From: Paenibacillus silagei
GTDB taxonomy: Bacteria > Bacillota > Bacilli > Paenibacillales > Paenibacillaceae
Assembly: GCF_017874735.1 (NCBI RefSeq)
Contig: NZ_JAGGLV010000025.1
Coordinates: forward strand, 1 to 64,000
Length of the DNA: 64,000 nucleotides
Direction of reading: 5' to 3'
In this document: positions 25,035 to 35,004 of the stretch, in pieces
How positions within the stretch are numbered: position 1 is the stretch's first letter
How the letters are laid out: every line of letters starts with the position of its first letter
Translations under genes and position numbers: made by a program
The notes under the pieces: generated by a model
The model's database searches: none
Seen by the model: the letters and a program-made list of their open reading frames with translations, nothing else
What the model was told of the DNA's origin: nothing

Positions 25035-27389
25035 ATGAAATCTTTATCCGTGTTTATGAAGGATCTTGGCGCGGTATTCAAGAATCCCAAGATGCGTATT
25101 TCCATGTTCGCCATTCTATTTATTCCTGTTCTGTACAGCGGATTGTTCCTGAAAGCATTCTGGGACCCTTACGGTAAAATGAACGAGCTTCCGGTAGCGG
25201 TTGTCAATCAGGATAAGGGTGCTGATTATGAAGGCACCAAGCTGACCGCCGGAGAAGATCTGGTCACGGAGCTGAAGAAGACGGACGGGTTCAAGTGGAA
25301 TTTCGTCAGCCGGGAGCAGGCGGAAGCCGGGCTTGCGGACAATACCTATTATATGGCGATTGTGGTTCCGGAAGACTTCTCGGCCAAGGCAACTACACTG
25401 CTGGATGCAGATCCGCAGCCGGCCAAGATCATCTACGAGCCGAATGAAGGCTACAACTTCCTGGCAGGCCAGATTGGCGGCACGGCAGTGAAGGATATCA
25501 AGAGCAAGGTATCCGCCAAGATTACGGAAGCTTATACCAGTTCTGTGTTTGATAAAATCACCAAAATCGCAGGCGGTCTGGGCGAAGCCGGAGACGGTGC
25601 GACCAAGATTGCAGACGGCGCCACCAAGCTGGATGACGGCGCGCTGAAGCTGAAGGACAATCTGGTTGTCCTCACCGAAGGCACCGGCAAGCTGCTGGAT
25701 GGTGTAGCGCCGCTTACGCAGGGCGTGAGTGATCTGAATAACGGTGCAGCCGCACTCAAAACCGGCAGCAGCACGCTGGCCGGAGGACTGCAGCAGTTAT
25801 CCGCAGCGCATAAGCAGCTGCAGGATGGGGTGACGCAGTCGGCAGCGGGCAGCAAGCAGCTGAATGCCGGGCTGCAGAAGACGGCAGCCGGAACAGCTTC
25901 GTTACAGGCTGGAACACAGTCGGCTGTCGTCGGCACCGAGAAGCTGCAGACAGGCACGAAGGCAGTTGTGGATGGCAGCGCGAAGCTAGCGGCCGGATTA
26001 TCATCCTCCGCCGAGGGCAGTGCGAAGCTTGAAGCCGGACTTACGGCTTCGAAGGACGGAAGTGCCAAGACAGCAGCCGGAGCTAAGGCTGTGTCTGACG
26101 GTCTGCAGGCGCTGGCGAAGTCGAATCCTCAGCTGGCAGCAAGCCCTGAGGTGCAGAAGCTGGTGGCAGCAAGCGCAGCAGTAGCTGCGGGCGCGGCGCA
26201 GCTGGACCAGGGTCAGCAGCAGCTCCTTGACGGAGCTGCGGCCCTGAACAGCGGCCAGGAGCAGCTGCTCCAGGGAGCGAATCAGCTGCACAGCGGTTCA
26301 CAGCAGCTGGATGCAGGTGTGGGTCAGCTGCATGAGGGAGCGCAGAAGCTCTACGCAGGCAGCACACAGCTGCTGGATGGCCAGAATCAGCTGGCCGCCG
26401 GAGCAGGCGCACTGGAGAACGGCGGCGTGAAGCTGGCCGCAGGCATGAAGCAGTTCGGCGCGAAGCTGGACGAAGCTGCAGCGGGCGGCGTGAAGCTGGC
26501 AGACGGCGGCAAGGCGCTGGAAGCCGGCACCACGAAGCTGCTGGCTGGCGCAGGCAAGCTGGGCACCGGCCTCAGCTCGGTAGCCGATGGCTCGAAGAAG
26601 CTAAGTGACGGAGCGGGGCAGCTGAAGGATGGCCTGGATGAGCTGAAGACCGGCTCCGGTGAGCTGGCAAGCAAGCTGGGCGATGCGGCTTCACAGACCA
26701 AATCGGTGAACAAGACCGATGGACTGGTATCGATGTTCGCCCAGCCGGTACAGATCGAAGAAGTGAAGGTTAACAAGGTGCCTAACTACGGCACAGGATT
26801 CGCTCCTTACTTCCTGTCCCTCGGATTGTTCGTAGGTGCTCTGATCTGTACGATTGTTATCCCTATGCGTGATTCCGAAGTCATTGGAGCCAGCCGGTTC
26901 AACCGGTTCATGAGCCGTACACTTACATTCTCCATGATGAGTGTGCTTCAGGCTCTGCTGGCTGTCCTGATTGTCTTGTATGGTCTGGGACTTGAAGTAC
27001 AGAATGTACCCTTGTTCTACGCCTTCTCGTTCATTACCAGCCTGGCCTTCATGTGGATGATTCAAGCGATTGTTACTTGGTTGGATCAGCCTGGCCGCTT
27101 CGTAGTCATTCTGATTCTGATCTTCCAGTTGACTACAAGCGCAGGAACCTTCCCGTTGGAGCTGATTCCTAACTGGATGAAGATCTTCAATCCGCTGCTG
27201 CCGATGACTTACAGTGTCAAAGGCTTCAAGGCAGTAATCTCTACGGGAGACTTCGGCTCCATGTGGGCCGATGCAGGAACGCTTGGCGCTTATGGGGTAA
27301 TCTTCCTGGCTCTTACCTTTACCTACTTCATGACCCGCGACCGCGGCAATGAAGCGGTACTGAAAAGTGAACAAGTTTTGACTGTATAA
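25035..27389 (+). CDS. YhgE/Pip-family membrane protein with long repeat coiled coil
   Basis: A protein of 784 residues from ATG 25035, with AAGGAGAG at 25019-25026. TM1 lies near residues 23-42. The exported middle region (about 180-570) is a long series of 7- and 10-residue repeats of the form G-x-x-x-L-x-x-G (ADGATKLDDGALKL, GSKQLNAGLQ and similar), as in TIGR03057-type X10 repeats. Five or six C-terminal helices form an ABC-2-like membrane domain. Relatives include Lactococcus phage infection protein Pip and YueB of type VII secretion. It is not itself a phage gene. The function is unproven, perhaps export or envelope maintenance under TetR control. Confidence 0.9.
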   Translation: MKSLSVFMKDLGAVFKNPKMRISMFAILFIPVLYSGLFLKAFWDPYGKMNELPVAVVNQDKGADYEGTKLTAGEDLVTELKKTDGFKWNFVSREQAEAGLADNTYYMAIVVPEDFSAKATTLLDADPQPAKIIYEPNEGYNFLAGQIGGTAVKDIKSKVSAKITEAYTSSVFDKITKIAGGLGEAGDGATKIADGATKLDDGALKLKDNLVVLTEGTGKLLDGVAPLTQGVSDLNNGAAALKTGSSTLAGGLQQLSAAHKQLQDGVTQSAAGSKQLNAGLQKTAAGTASLQAGTQSAVVGTEKLQTGTKAVVDGSAKLAAGLSSSAEGSAKLEAGLTASKDGSAKTAAGAKAVSDGLQALAKSNPQLAASPEVQKLVAASAAVAAGAAQLDQGQQQLLDGAAALNSGQEQLLQGANQLHSGSQQLDAGVGQLHEGAQKLYAGSTQLLDGQNQLAAGAGALENGGVKLAAGMKQFGAKLDEAAAGGVKLADGGKALEAGTTKLLAGAGKLGTGLSSVADGSKKLSDGAGQLKDGLDELKTGSGELASKLGDAASQTKSVNKTDGLVSMFAQPVQIEEVKVNKVPNYGTGFAPYFLSLGLFVGALICTIVIPMRDSEVIGASRFNRFMSRTLTFSMMSVLQALLAVLIVLYGLGLEVQNVPLFYAFSFITSLAFMWMIQAIVTWLDQPGRFVVILILIFQLTTSAGTFPLELIPNWMKIFNPLLPMTYSVKGFKAVISTGDFGSMWADAGTLGAYGVIFLALTFTYFMTRDRGNEAVLKSEQVLTV

Positions 27390-27421
27390 ATCAACAACAT
27401 TCTTTGTAAAACATACGAACC

Positions 27422-27450
27422 AAAAGCGCCCCTTTACGGGGCGCTTTTGG
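27422..27450. terminator. Terminator after yhgE-like gene
   Basis: AAAAGCGCCCC and its exact complement GGGGCGCTTTT flank a five-base loop and are followed by GGTTTATT. The stem can work in both directions. Confidence 0.85.
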
Positions 27451-27507
27451 TTTATTCATAAATATAAATAGCTAAAGGAAGTGCTGTTTTCAGGCCGGGA
27501 AAATGAT

Positions 27508-27536
27508 TGAAACGCTTTCAGCGCATAAGCGCTTAT
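27508..27536. promoter_or_regulatory. Two palindromes upstream of gltB
   Basis: TGAAACGCTTTCA (27508-27520) is a 13-bp near-palindrome resembling a cre site one base short. ATAAGCGCTTAT (27525-27536) is a perfect 12-bp palindrome. They lie about 230 bp upstream of the gltB start. The rest of the 375-bp gap is AT-rich with no supported gene. These are possible operators for a carbon or nitrogen regulator. Confidence 0.4.
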
Positions 27537-27764
27537 TCGTCATTTATGCATAATTATACATTCGACAGTTTTTTTACGCTTTTATTCGCTAAAGCTGCAA
27601 TGCAAAAGCAAATGTTAATCAAGCTCATAAAAAAGTTTAAATTGCGCTCATGTCAGCTCGATGATAAAATAATAACACCAATTCTGCCTGAATAATTATT
27701 AAGATTTTCCGCTGAAAAATTTTCCTGGAATTCCGTCTACTTTATAATAGAGAGGTTGCATGTG

Positions 27765-30700
27765 ATGAGACACACTGAACTGCCCGGCAAACAGGGCCTT
27801 TATGATCCCCAGTTCGAAAAAGACGCTTGCGGCATGGGATTTGTCGCGCATATAAAAGGCAAGCCGTCCCATGATATTGTCAGTAATGCACTGACTATGC
27901 TCTTCAATATGGAGCATCGGGGAGGCCAGGGAAGCGAGCCGAACTCTGGAGACGGAGCCGGCATTATGCTGCAGATTCCCCACCGTTTCTTTGCCGGCGA
28001 AGCTGCGAAGCTGGGCTTTGAGCTTCCGGAGCCGGGCCATTATGGCGTGGGCATGATCTTTCTGTCTCATAACGAGGAGATCCGCGCCCGCCACGAGGCG
28101 CTCCTGAGCGAGATTATCGCGGAAGAGGGGCAGCAGGTACTCGGTTACCGCGATGTCCCAACCTTTGACGAAATGCTCGGCAAGACGGCCAAGGCTGCTA
28201 AGCCTTATGTACGCCAGGTATTTATCGGCCGCTCGGAGGGAATCAAGGATGACCTGTCCTTCGAACGCAAGCTGTATGTGATCCGCAAACGGGCAGAGCT
28301 GGCGATCCGCTACGGCGGGGCAGAAGAGGGCGAATCCTTCTATGTGCCGAGTCTTTCCTGTAAGAAGATCGTATACAAAGGCATGCTCACTACCGTACAG
28401 GTAGGACAATTCTATCTGGACCTCCAGGAGGAGACGCTGGAATCAGCGATTGCGCTGGTCCACTCCCGCTTCAGCACCAACACCTTCCCGAGCTGGGAAC
28501 GTGCCCACCCTTACCGCTTCATGATCCACAACGGTGAAATTAACACCCTTCGCGGCAATGTGAACTGGATGCATGCCCGCCAGTCGCTGTTCAAGAGCGA
28601 GAAGTTCGGAGAAGACATCAGCAAAGTTAAGCCGGTGGTGAATCCGGACGGCTCCGATACGGCCATGTTCGATAATACCTTTGAATTCCTCTACCTGAGC
28701 GGACGCTCCCTGCCCCATGTGGCGATGATGATGGTTCCTGAGCCTTGGAGCAATCATGACAGCATGGACGAGAAGAAGAAAGCCTTCTATGAATACCACA
28801 GCACCCTGATGGAACCGTGGGACGGGCCTGCCGCAATGGGCTTTACCGACGGTGTACAGATCGGGGCTATCCTCGACCGTAACGGCCTGCGTCCTGCGCG
28901 TTACTATGTCACCAAAGATGATCTGATTATTCTTTCCTCTGAAGCGGGTGTCCTCGACATTCCGGCAGAAGATGTTCTATACAAAGACCGGCTGAGACCG
29001 GGCCGCATGCTGCTCGTGGATACGAAGCAGGGCCGGATTATCTCGGACGAAGAGGTCAAAGCCGAGATCGCCTCCGAGCAGCCTTATCAAGAGTGGCTGG
29101 ATGAGCATCTGATCGGTCTCGATCAGCTCCCGGATGCACCGGAGCTGCCGAATCCGAAGCATGATAATGTGCAGCAGCTGCAGCAGTCCTTCGGATATAC
29201 TTTCGAGGATCTGCGCAAGGTGCTGGAGCCTATGGCCTCCACAGGCGCCGAAGCTGTCGGCTCCATGGGTTACGATTCGCCGCTGGCCGTGTTATCAGAC
29301 CGTCCACAGCGCCTGTACAATTACTTTAAGCAGATGTTCGCCCAGGTCACCAACCCGCCGATTGACGCCATCCGTGAAGAACTGGTAACGTCCACAGCGA
29401 CTACGATCGGACCTGAACGCAACCTGCTGAAGGCAGAACCGGAGAGCTGCCGGCAGATCTCGCTGGATTCTCCGATTCTCTCGAACGAGGATTTCGCCAA
29501 AATCCGTCATGTCCGCCGTGCGGGCTTCAAGTCGATGTCCATTCCGATTCTCTTCCCGGCCGAGTTGGGGGCAGAGGGTCTCAGAATTGCGCTTGACCGG
29601 ATGAATGAGGCGGCAGACCGCGTCATGGGCAAGGGACATAATATCCTTATTCTGTCCGACCGGGGTGTAGACCGCGAGAATGCGGCAATTCCGGCGCTCC
29701 TGGCAGTCTCCAGCCTGCATCACCATCTGATCCGCTCGGGAACCCGTACCAAGGTCAGCATCCTGCTGGAATCCGGCGAACCGCGTGAAGTTCATCATTA
29801 TGCGCTTCTGCTGGGTTATGGTGTAAGTGCGGTCAATCCTTACCTGGCCTTCGAGAGTCTCGATGACATGATCAGCCAAGGCCTGCTCCGCGGAATCTCG
29901 CATGAGAAGGCTGTGAAGAACTATATCAAGGCAGCTACGAAGAGCGTGGTCAAAATTCTGTCCAAAATGGGAATCTCCACGATTCAGTCCTATCGGGGGG
30001 CACAGATCTTTGAAGCGGTCGGTCTGAATTCCGAGTTCGTAGACCGTTACTTCACTTGGACACCTTCGCGTATCGGCGGAATTGGCCTGGAGGAAGTGGC
30101 GCAAGAAGCACTTGCCAGCCATAACCGCGCCTTCACCGACAAAGACGGCAACGATATGGTGCTGGATTCCGGCGGTGAATACCAGTGGCGCAGTGACGGG
30201 GAAGAGCATCTGTTCAACCCGCAGACCATTCATCTGCTTCAGCACTCCGTGCGCAGCGGTGATTATGAGATGTATAAGAAGTATGCAGCGCTCGTTCAGG
30301 GCGAAAGCGAGAAGCACCAGACGCTGCGCTCGATGCTGCAGTTCAAGAGCGTAGGTGCTCCGGTATCACTGGATGAGGTAGAATCGGCTGAATCGATCAT
30401 GAAACGCTTCAAGACCGGTGCCATGTCCTTCGGCTCGATCAGCAAGGAAGCACATGAGACGCTGGCTATTGCCATGAACCGTATCGGCGGCAAGAGCAAC
30501 ACCGGGGAAGGCGGAGAAGATCCGGCGCGCTTCCTTACGGACGCTAACGGCGATTCCCGCCGCAGTGCGATCAAGCAGGTCGCTTCTGGACGGTTCGGCG
30601 TTACCTCCAACTATCTGGTGAACGCCGACGAGATTCAGATCAAGATGGCGCAGGGCGCGAAGCCGGGTGAAGGCGGACAGCTTCCGGGCCGCAAGGTGTA

Positions 30701-32360
30701 CCCTTGGGTGGCAGAGGTCCGCGGTTCAACGGCAGGTGTGGGATTGATCTCGCCGCCGCCGCATCATGATATCTATTCGATTGAGGATCTGGCCGAGCTG
30801 ATCTATGATCTGAAGAATGCCAATCCGCGTGCCAGCATTAACGTGAAGCTCGTTTCTGAGGTTGGCGTAGGCACCATTGCCGCAGGTGTGGCGAAGGGCC
30901 GCGCTGATATTATCCTGATCAGCGGTTATGATGGGGGGACCGGCGCTTCGCCGATGAACTCCATCCGTCATGCCGGACTGCCTTGGGAGCTGGGCCTGGC
31001 GGAGACCCACCAGACGCTGATGCTGAACAATCTGCGCGACCGTGTCGTGCTGGAGACTGACGGCAAGATGCTCAGCGGGCGCGACCTCGCGGTAGCCGTT
31101 CTGCTGGGTGCTGAAGAATACGGCTTCGCTACTGCACCTCTGGTAGCCGTAGGCTGTATCATGATGCGTGTATGCCAGATGGACACCTGTCCGGTGGGCG
31201 TAGCGACCCAGAACCCTGAGCTTCGCAAGAACTTCATGGGTGATCCGCAGCATGTAGTGAACTTCATGACCTTCGTGGCACAGGATCTGCGCGAGATTAT
31301 GGCAGAGCTGGGCTTCCGGACGATTGAAGAGATGGTCGGCCGTACCGATTGTCTGGATGCGGTTAAGGCATCCACGCACTGGAAGAAGAAGGGCGTCGAT
31401 CTGAGCAGCCTGCTGCACATTCCGGCTATGCCGGAAGGAAGCACACGCTTCCGCAGCAAGTTCCAGAACCACGGTCTGGAAGAGACTCTGGATATGACGC
31501 ATCTGCTCGATATTGCTGCACCTGCGCTGGAATCCGGCACGGCAGTGGAAGCTTCCCTGCCGATCACGAACGTGAACCGTGCCGTGGGTACGATTCTCGG
31601 CAGTGAGCTGACACGCAAATACGGCGCAGCCGGATTGCCGGACGATACGATCCGCCTGCACTTTACCGGATCTGCGGGACAGAGTCTGGGCGCCTTCGTG
31701 CCGAAGGGCGTCACCATTACCGTTGAAGGCGACTCGAATGACTATGTCGGCAAAGGGCTGTCCGGAGGCAAGCTGATTATCCGGCCTTCGCGCAAGGCTA
31801 CCTTCGCGGCAGAAGAGAATATCATCATCGGAAATACGGCGCTGTACGGAGCAACCGGCGGCGAAGCTTATGTGAGCGGTATTGCCGGTGAACGGTTCGC
31901 CGTCCGCAACTCCGGGGCGAATGTAGTCGTTGAAGGCGTAGGCGACCACGGCTGCGAATACATGACCGGCGGCCGTGTGGTTGTACTGGGTACAACAGGC
32001 CGTAACTTTGCAGCAGGGATGTCGGGCGGTATCGCTTATGTATATGATCCTGACAACACCTTCATCAAACGCTGTAACCTGGAGATGGTGCTGCTGGAGC
32101 GTGTAGAGGAAGCGGACGAAATCGCTGAACTGCATGCTATGATCAGCCGCCATACCCAGCATACAGACAGTAATGCGGGCCGGGCGATTCTGGATTCATG
32201 GGATGAGGCCCTGCCGAGATTTGCCCGTGTCATTCCGAAGGATTACAAACGGATGCTGGAGCAGATCCGCAAGGTGGAGAGCAGCGGTTTGACCGGTGAA
32301 GCTGCACTGATGGCTGCTTTTGAAGCGAATATGCGTGAGCTTGCGCGTGTTGGCGGTTAA
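27765..32360 (+). CDS. gltB: Glutamate synthase (GOGAT) large subunit
   Basis: A 1531-residue enzyme that transfers glutamine amide nitrogen to 2-oxoglutarate. After a 21-residue propeptide, Cys22 (KDACGMGFVAHIKG) becomes the N-terminal nucleophile of the class II amidotransferase domain (about 22-430). The central and FMN-binding synthase domains follow, with 3Fe-4S cysteines in CIMMRVCQMDTCPVGVATQ, and the C-terminal GxGxG helix domain ends the protein. ATG 27765 is chosen with AGAGG nine bases upstream; TTG 27756 and GTG 27762 are in-frame alternatives. The small subunit gltD is not downstream, and a terminator follows at once, so it must be encoded elsewhere. Confidence 0.96.
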   Translation: MRHTELPGKQGLYDPQFEKDACGMGFVAHIKGKPSHDIVSNALTMLFNMEHRGGQGSEPNSGDGAGIMLQIPHRFFAGEAAKLGFELPEPGHYGVGMIFLSHNEEIRARHEALLSEIIAEEGQQVLGYRDVPTFDEMLGKTAKAAKPYVRQVFIGRSEGIKDDLSFERKLYVIRKRAELAIRYGGAEEGESFYVPSLSCKKIVYKGMLTTVQVGQFYLDLQEETLESAIALVHSRFSTNTFPSWERAHPYRFMIHNGEINTLRGNVNWMHARQSLFKSEKFGEDISKVKPVVNPDGSDTAMFDNTFEFLYLSGRSLPHVAMMMVPEPWSNHDSMDEKKKAFYEYHSTLMEPWDGPAAMGFTDGVQIGAILDRNGLRPARYYVTKDDLIILSSEAGVLDIPAEDVLYKDRLRPGRMLLVDTKQGRIISDEEVKAEIASEQPYQEWLDEHLIGLDQLPDAPELPNPKHDNVQQLQQSFGYTFEDLRKVLEPMASTGAEAVGSMGYDSPLAVLSDRPQRLYNYFKQMFAQVTNPPIDAIREELVTSTATTIGPERNLLKAEPESCRQISLDSPILSNEDFAKIRHVRRAGFKSMSIPILFPAELGAEGLRIALDRMNEAADRVMGKGHNILILSDRGVDRENAAIPALLAVSSLHHHLIRSGTRTKVSILLESGEPREVHHYALLLGYGVSAVNPYLAFESLDDMISQGLLRGISHEKAVKNYIKAATKSVVKILSKMGISTIQSYRGAQIFEAVGLNSEFVDRYFTWTPSRIGGIGLEEVAQEALASHNRAFTDKDGNDMVLDSGGEYQWRSDGEEHLFNPQTIHLLQHSVRSGDYEMYKKYAALVQGESEKHQTLRSMLQFKSVGAPVSLDEVESAESIMKRFKTGAMSFGSISKEAHETLAIAMNRIGGKSNTGEGGEDPARFLTDANGDSRRSAIKQVASGRFGVTSNYLVNADEIQIKMAQGAKPGEGGQLPGRKVYPWVAEVRGSTAGVGLISPPPHHDIYSIEDLAELIYDLKNANPRASINVKLVSEVGVGTIAAGVAKGRADIILISGYDGGTGASPMNSIRHAGLPWELGLAETHQTLMLNNLRDRVVLETDGKMLSGRDLAVAVLLGAEEYGFATAPLVAVGCIMMRVCQMDTCPVGVATQNPELRKNFMGDPQHVVNFMTFVAQDLREIMAELGFRTIEEMVGRTDCLDAVKASTHWKKKGVDLSSLLHIPAMPEGSTRFRSKFQNHGLEETLDMTHLLDIAAPALESGTAVEASLPITNVNRAVGTILGSELTRKYGAAGLPDDTIRLHFTGSAGQSLGAFVPKGVTITVEGDSNDYVGKGLSGGKLIIRPSRKATFAAEENIIIGNTALYGATGGEAYVSGIAGERFAVRNSGANVVVEGVGDHGCEYMTGGRVVVLGTTGRNFAAGMSGGIAYVYDPDNTFIKRCNLEMVLLERVEEADEIAELHAMISRHTQHTDSNAGRAILDSWDEALPRFARVIPKDYKRMLEQIRKVESSGLTGEAALMAAFEANMRELARVGG

Positions 32361-32418
32361 GATTTTACACTTCATAAATGATGTGCTTCAGCATTGACGG
32401 AGCGCATCGTAATAAGAG

Positions 32419-32456
32419 GCCCTATCCTTCCATTGCGGAAGGATAGGGCTTTTTTG
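32419..32456 (+). terminator. Rho-independent terminator of gltB
   Basis: GCCCTATCCTTCC and GGAAGGATAGGGC form a perfect 13-bp stem with a five-base loop, followed by TTTTTT. It lies just before hairpin array B. Confidence 0.93.
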
Positions 32457-32480
32457 TGGTCGCAAGCACGTGCATGACCC

Positions 32481-32810
32481 AAATGTAAGTGAAAAATAAC
32501 ATACATTGGCTGACGCGCAGGCGCATGGGCCGAATGTATGTCAAAAACAGCATTGGGTTACCACGCAGGCGCATGGCCCAAATGTATGTCAAAAACAGCA
32601 TACATTGTGCTCGCACGCACGCGCATGGGCCGAATGTATGTCAAAAACAACATACATTGGCTGACGCGCAGGCACATGGCCCAAATGTATGTCAAAAACA
32701 GCATACATTGGGTTATCACGCAGGCGCATGGTCCAAATGTATGTCAAAAACAGCATACATCGGGTTACCCCGCAGGCGTGTAGATCAAATGTAGGCGAAA
32801 AATAGGCATG
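32481..32810. repeat. Array B: seven 51-52-bp hairpin repeat units
   Basis: AATGTATG or a variant begins at 32482, 32533, 32581, 32633, 32684, 32736 and 32788. The typical unit pairs AATGTATG with CATACATT across a TCAAAAACAG loop and is followed by a GC-rich linker containing CGCAGGCGCATGGCCCA. Unit 2 has lost part of its right arm, and the first and last units are diverged. Spacing, A-rich loop and linker style match arrays A and C, but the stem sequence is different. It lies between the gltB terminator and a further hairpin at 32843. Open frames across it are not credible genes. Confidence 0.9.
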
Positions 32811-32842
32811 ACAAGACAGAGGCCTTGTCACCCCCAGGAATG

Positions 32843-32884
32843 AAAATAAGTCGGGTGCATCAGTCGCATCCCGACTTTTATTTT
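32843..32884. terminator. Hairpin with A/T flanks after array B
   Basis: AAAATAAGTCGGG pairs with CCCGACTTTTATTTT around a short loop, with TGC and GCA also pairing. The T-rich right flank makes it terminator-like on the plus strand and the A-rich left flank does so on the minus strand. From here to 33245 no gene is supported; this stretch holds the AT-rich upstream region of the ABC exporter operon. Confidence 0.6.
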
Positions 32885-33245
32885 CGTATTAAACCAAATT
32901 CATAAATTGTTCTGGCTTAATTTTGCTGGCTTACAGGTTTACCATTCATCCGGCAGGATGATTTTGTTTCCTTTCTATCCTTTCACTGCATTTCTTTCCT
33001 AATTTCAGGGAAAGGGGGGGTGTGGTAAAATATATAAATGGTTGAAAATGGGTTGCTGATGCACTGATAAGGTTAATAATAGCTTGAACTGAAAAAGACA
33101 ATAATAAGATGGGGTAATTGAAGTCCAAACGTTCTCCGCAGTTACGGCTACATCTAGATTAGAGTCTCTTCAGTGCTGCTATGAAAGCGTCTTATCCGAA
33201 AGCGCATGCCTTTTTCACACCAAACCGACGAAAGGAAGTGAAGTT

Positions 33246-34172
33246 ATGCCGAATACGGCAGAAGTGGTGAAGCCTGTAGCCAGCCTGATGGGGGTTACCA
33301 AAAGAATAGGCTCCAAAACGCTGATCAGCGACTTGACACTCGACATTCCACCCGGGCAAATCTTCGGATTCCTCGGGCCGAACGGAGCCGGTAAAACCAC
33401 TACCATCCGTATGATGGTAGGACTGATCTCCATTAGCCGCGGGGATATCCTGATCTGCGGACGAAGCATCAAAGACCATTTTGAAGAGGCTATAGCTAAT
33501 GTGGGGGCCATCGTAGAGAATCCTGAAATGTACAAGTTCCTAACCGGATACCAGAATCTTCGCCAGTATGCCCGCATGGTGCCAGGCGTGACCAAAGAGC
33601 GCATCAATGAAGTAGTTGAGCTGGTTGGCCTCAGTCAGCGGATCAATGACCGGGTCAAGACCTATTCCTTAGGGATGCGCCAGCGGCTGGGGGTGGCCCA
33701 GGCTCTGCTGCATCGGCCGAAGCTGCTGATTCTGGATGAGCCGACCAACGGACTGGACCCGCAGGGTATCCGCGAGCTGCGTGATTATCTGCGCAAGCTG
33801 TGTCAGACTGAGGGGACAACCGTGTTTGTCTCCAGTCACCTGCTGTCGGAGATGGAGCTGATGTGCGATAGTGTGGCGATTATCCAGAACGGCCGGCTGA
33901 TCGATGTGAAGCAGCTTAAGACGGTCGGGGATGCAGCGGTACCGGTAAGCCAGACGTTCTTCGAGGTAGATAACCCTGAGGCTGCACTGGCGCAGATCGG
34001 CCAAGGTGTAATCATGGAAGGCGGATTAGCAGTAGATGCGGTGCGGGAGGAGATTGCTGAGCTGAATGCCAAGCTGGTAGCTGCCGGGATTAAGGTCTAC
34101 AGCATCAAGGCGATGTCCCGTTCGCTTGAAGATCAATTCTTGGAAATTACAGGAGGTGAAGGCATTGGGTGA
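33246..34172 (+). CDS. ABC-2 exporter ATP-binding protein
   Basis: A 308-residue ATPase. Walker A is GPNGAGKTT (about residues 44-52), the signature is SLGMRQRLG, Walker B is LLILDEPTNGLD, and the switch His is in SSHLL. It ends with the accessory C-terminal domain common to BcrA/YxlF-type exporters. GAAAGGAAGTGA precedes the ATG. The downstream permease gene overlaps its last 8 bp. Related systems give resistance to bacitracin and other peptides or export lipids; the substrate is not predictable. Confidence 0.94.
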   Translation: MPNTAEVVKPVASLMGVTKRIGSKTLISDLTLDIPPGQIFGFLGPNGAGKTTTIRMMVGLISISRGDILICGRSIKDHFEEAIANVGAIVENPEMYKFLTGYQNLRQYARMVPGVTKERINEVVELVGLSQRINDRVKTYSLGMRQRLGVAQALLHRPKLLILDEPTNGLDPQGIRELRDYLRKLCQTEGTTVFVSSHLLSEMELMCDSVAIIQNGRLIDVKQLKTVGDAAVPVSQTFFEVDNPEAALAQIGQGVIMEGGLAVDAVREEIAELNAKLVAAGIKVYSIKAMSRSLEDQFLEITGGEGIG

Positions 34173-34953
34173 GTTCGCTTCTCTCATACATAATGAGAAT
34201 ATCAAAATATTCAGACGTCTGCGGACATGGATTATGCTGGTTCTTCTGGCACTGATGAGTGCGCTGTTTCCGGCGCTAATTCATTTCACCACGAACGGAA
34301 GTAATGTAGTCGGGCTGTGGGACAGCTTCCGGACCACCGTAACCATCGCATTTTTCCTGAATACCATCTTCACTGCCTTAGTGGCTGCCGACTCCGTAGC
34401 GGGCGAATTCACCTGGGGAACGATTAAGCTGCTGCTGATCCGCCCTTGGAGCCGCTCCAAGATTCTGCTCTCGAAGTATATTTCGCTGGTTATCTTCAGT
34501 CTTGTCAGCACGGGTGTACTGATCCTGTTTGGCTATGGCTCCGCCTTCATTTTCTCTTCCGGGGCTGCAGGGATTTCGGGGGACATGGTGATGGGCTGGG
34601 GGCAAGGGGAATATGTCTTCATGCTGATTCTGTGCAGCTACATTGAGCTGTTCCTGACAGCAGCCATTGCCTTCATGATCTCCAGCGTATTCCGTTCCAG
34701 CGGCCTGGCGATTGTGCTGTCGCTGTCGATCATGTTCACCAAGGATATCTTTATCGCCATCTTCAACCCCGACCGGTATGAGTGGGCGAACTATCTGATT
34801 TTTGCCCATATGAATCTTAGTAATTATGTGGTGTCGGATACCGGTCCCGGGGGAGCGACGCTGGGGTTCGCGATTGCCGTCCTGGCTGTGTATTATGTGG
34901 TATTCATGGCGGTATCATGGATTGTGTTCCGTAAAAGGGATGTAGCAGCGTAA
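34165..34953 (+). CDS. ABC-2 exporter permease
   Basis: A 262-residue membrane protein with six predicted helices, of the ABC-2 type (PF12730-like). The likely start is TTG 34165, because AGGAGGTG at 34151-34158 lies six bases upstream. This gives an 8-bp overlap with the ATPase gene and translational coupling. The loop after TM2, ADSVAGEFTWGTIKLLLIRP, is typical of these permeases. It forms the transmembrane half of the exporter with the preceding ATPase. Confidence 0.9.
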   Translation: MGEFASLIHNENIKIFRRLRTWIMLVLLALMSALFPALIHFTTNGSNVVGLWDSFRTTVTIAFFLNTIFTALVAADSVAGEFTWGTIKLLLIRPWSRSKILLSKYISLVIFSLVSTGVLILFGYGSAFIFSSGAAGISGDMVMGWGQGEYVFMLILCSYIELFLTAAIAFMISSVFRSSGLAIVLSLSIMFTKDIFIAIFNPDRYEWANYLIFAHMNLSNYVVSDTGPGGATLGFAIAVLAVYYVVFMAVSWIVFRKRDVAA

Positions 34954-35004
34954 GTAGCAGGATAGGGCTGGCTAGTGTAACCGTACAGGCTGAGAGCTTA
35001 CGGC

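Noticed and set aside
25035..27389. Prophage gene (phage infection protein Pip)
   Set aside because: The Pip name refers to a host receptor; there is no integrase, capsid, portal or lysis gene nearby.
27507..27695. A 62-residue ORF upstream of gltB
   Set aside because: No ribosome-binding site; it lies over palindromic operator-like sequence and is AT-rich intergenic DNA.
30726..32162. A 478-residue open frame antisense to gltB, with several other long antisense frames
   Set aside because: Shadows of a high-GC, biased coding sequence; no start signals or recognisable domains.
32489..32794. Open frames of 81-101 residues across array B
   Set aside because: Repeat-derived frames with no start signals.
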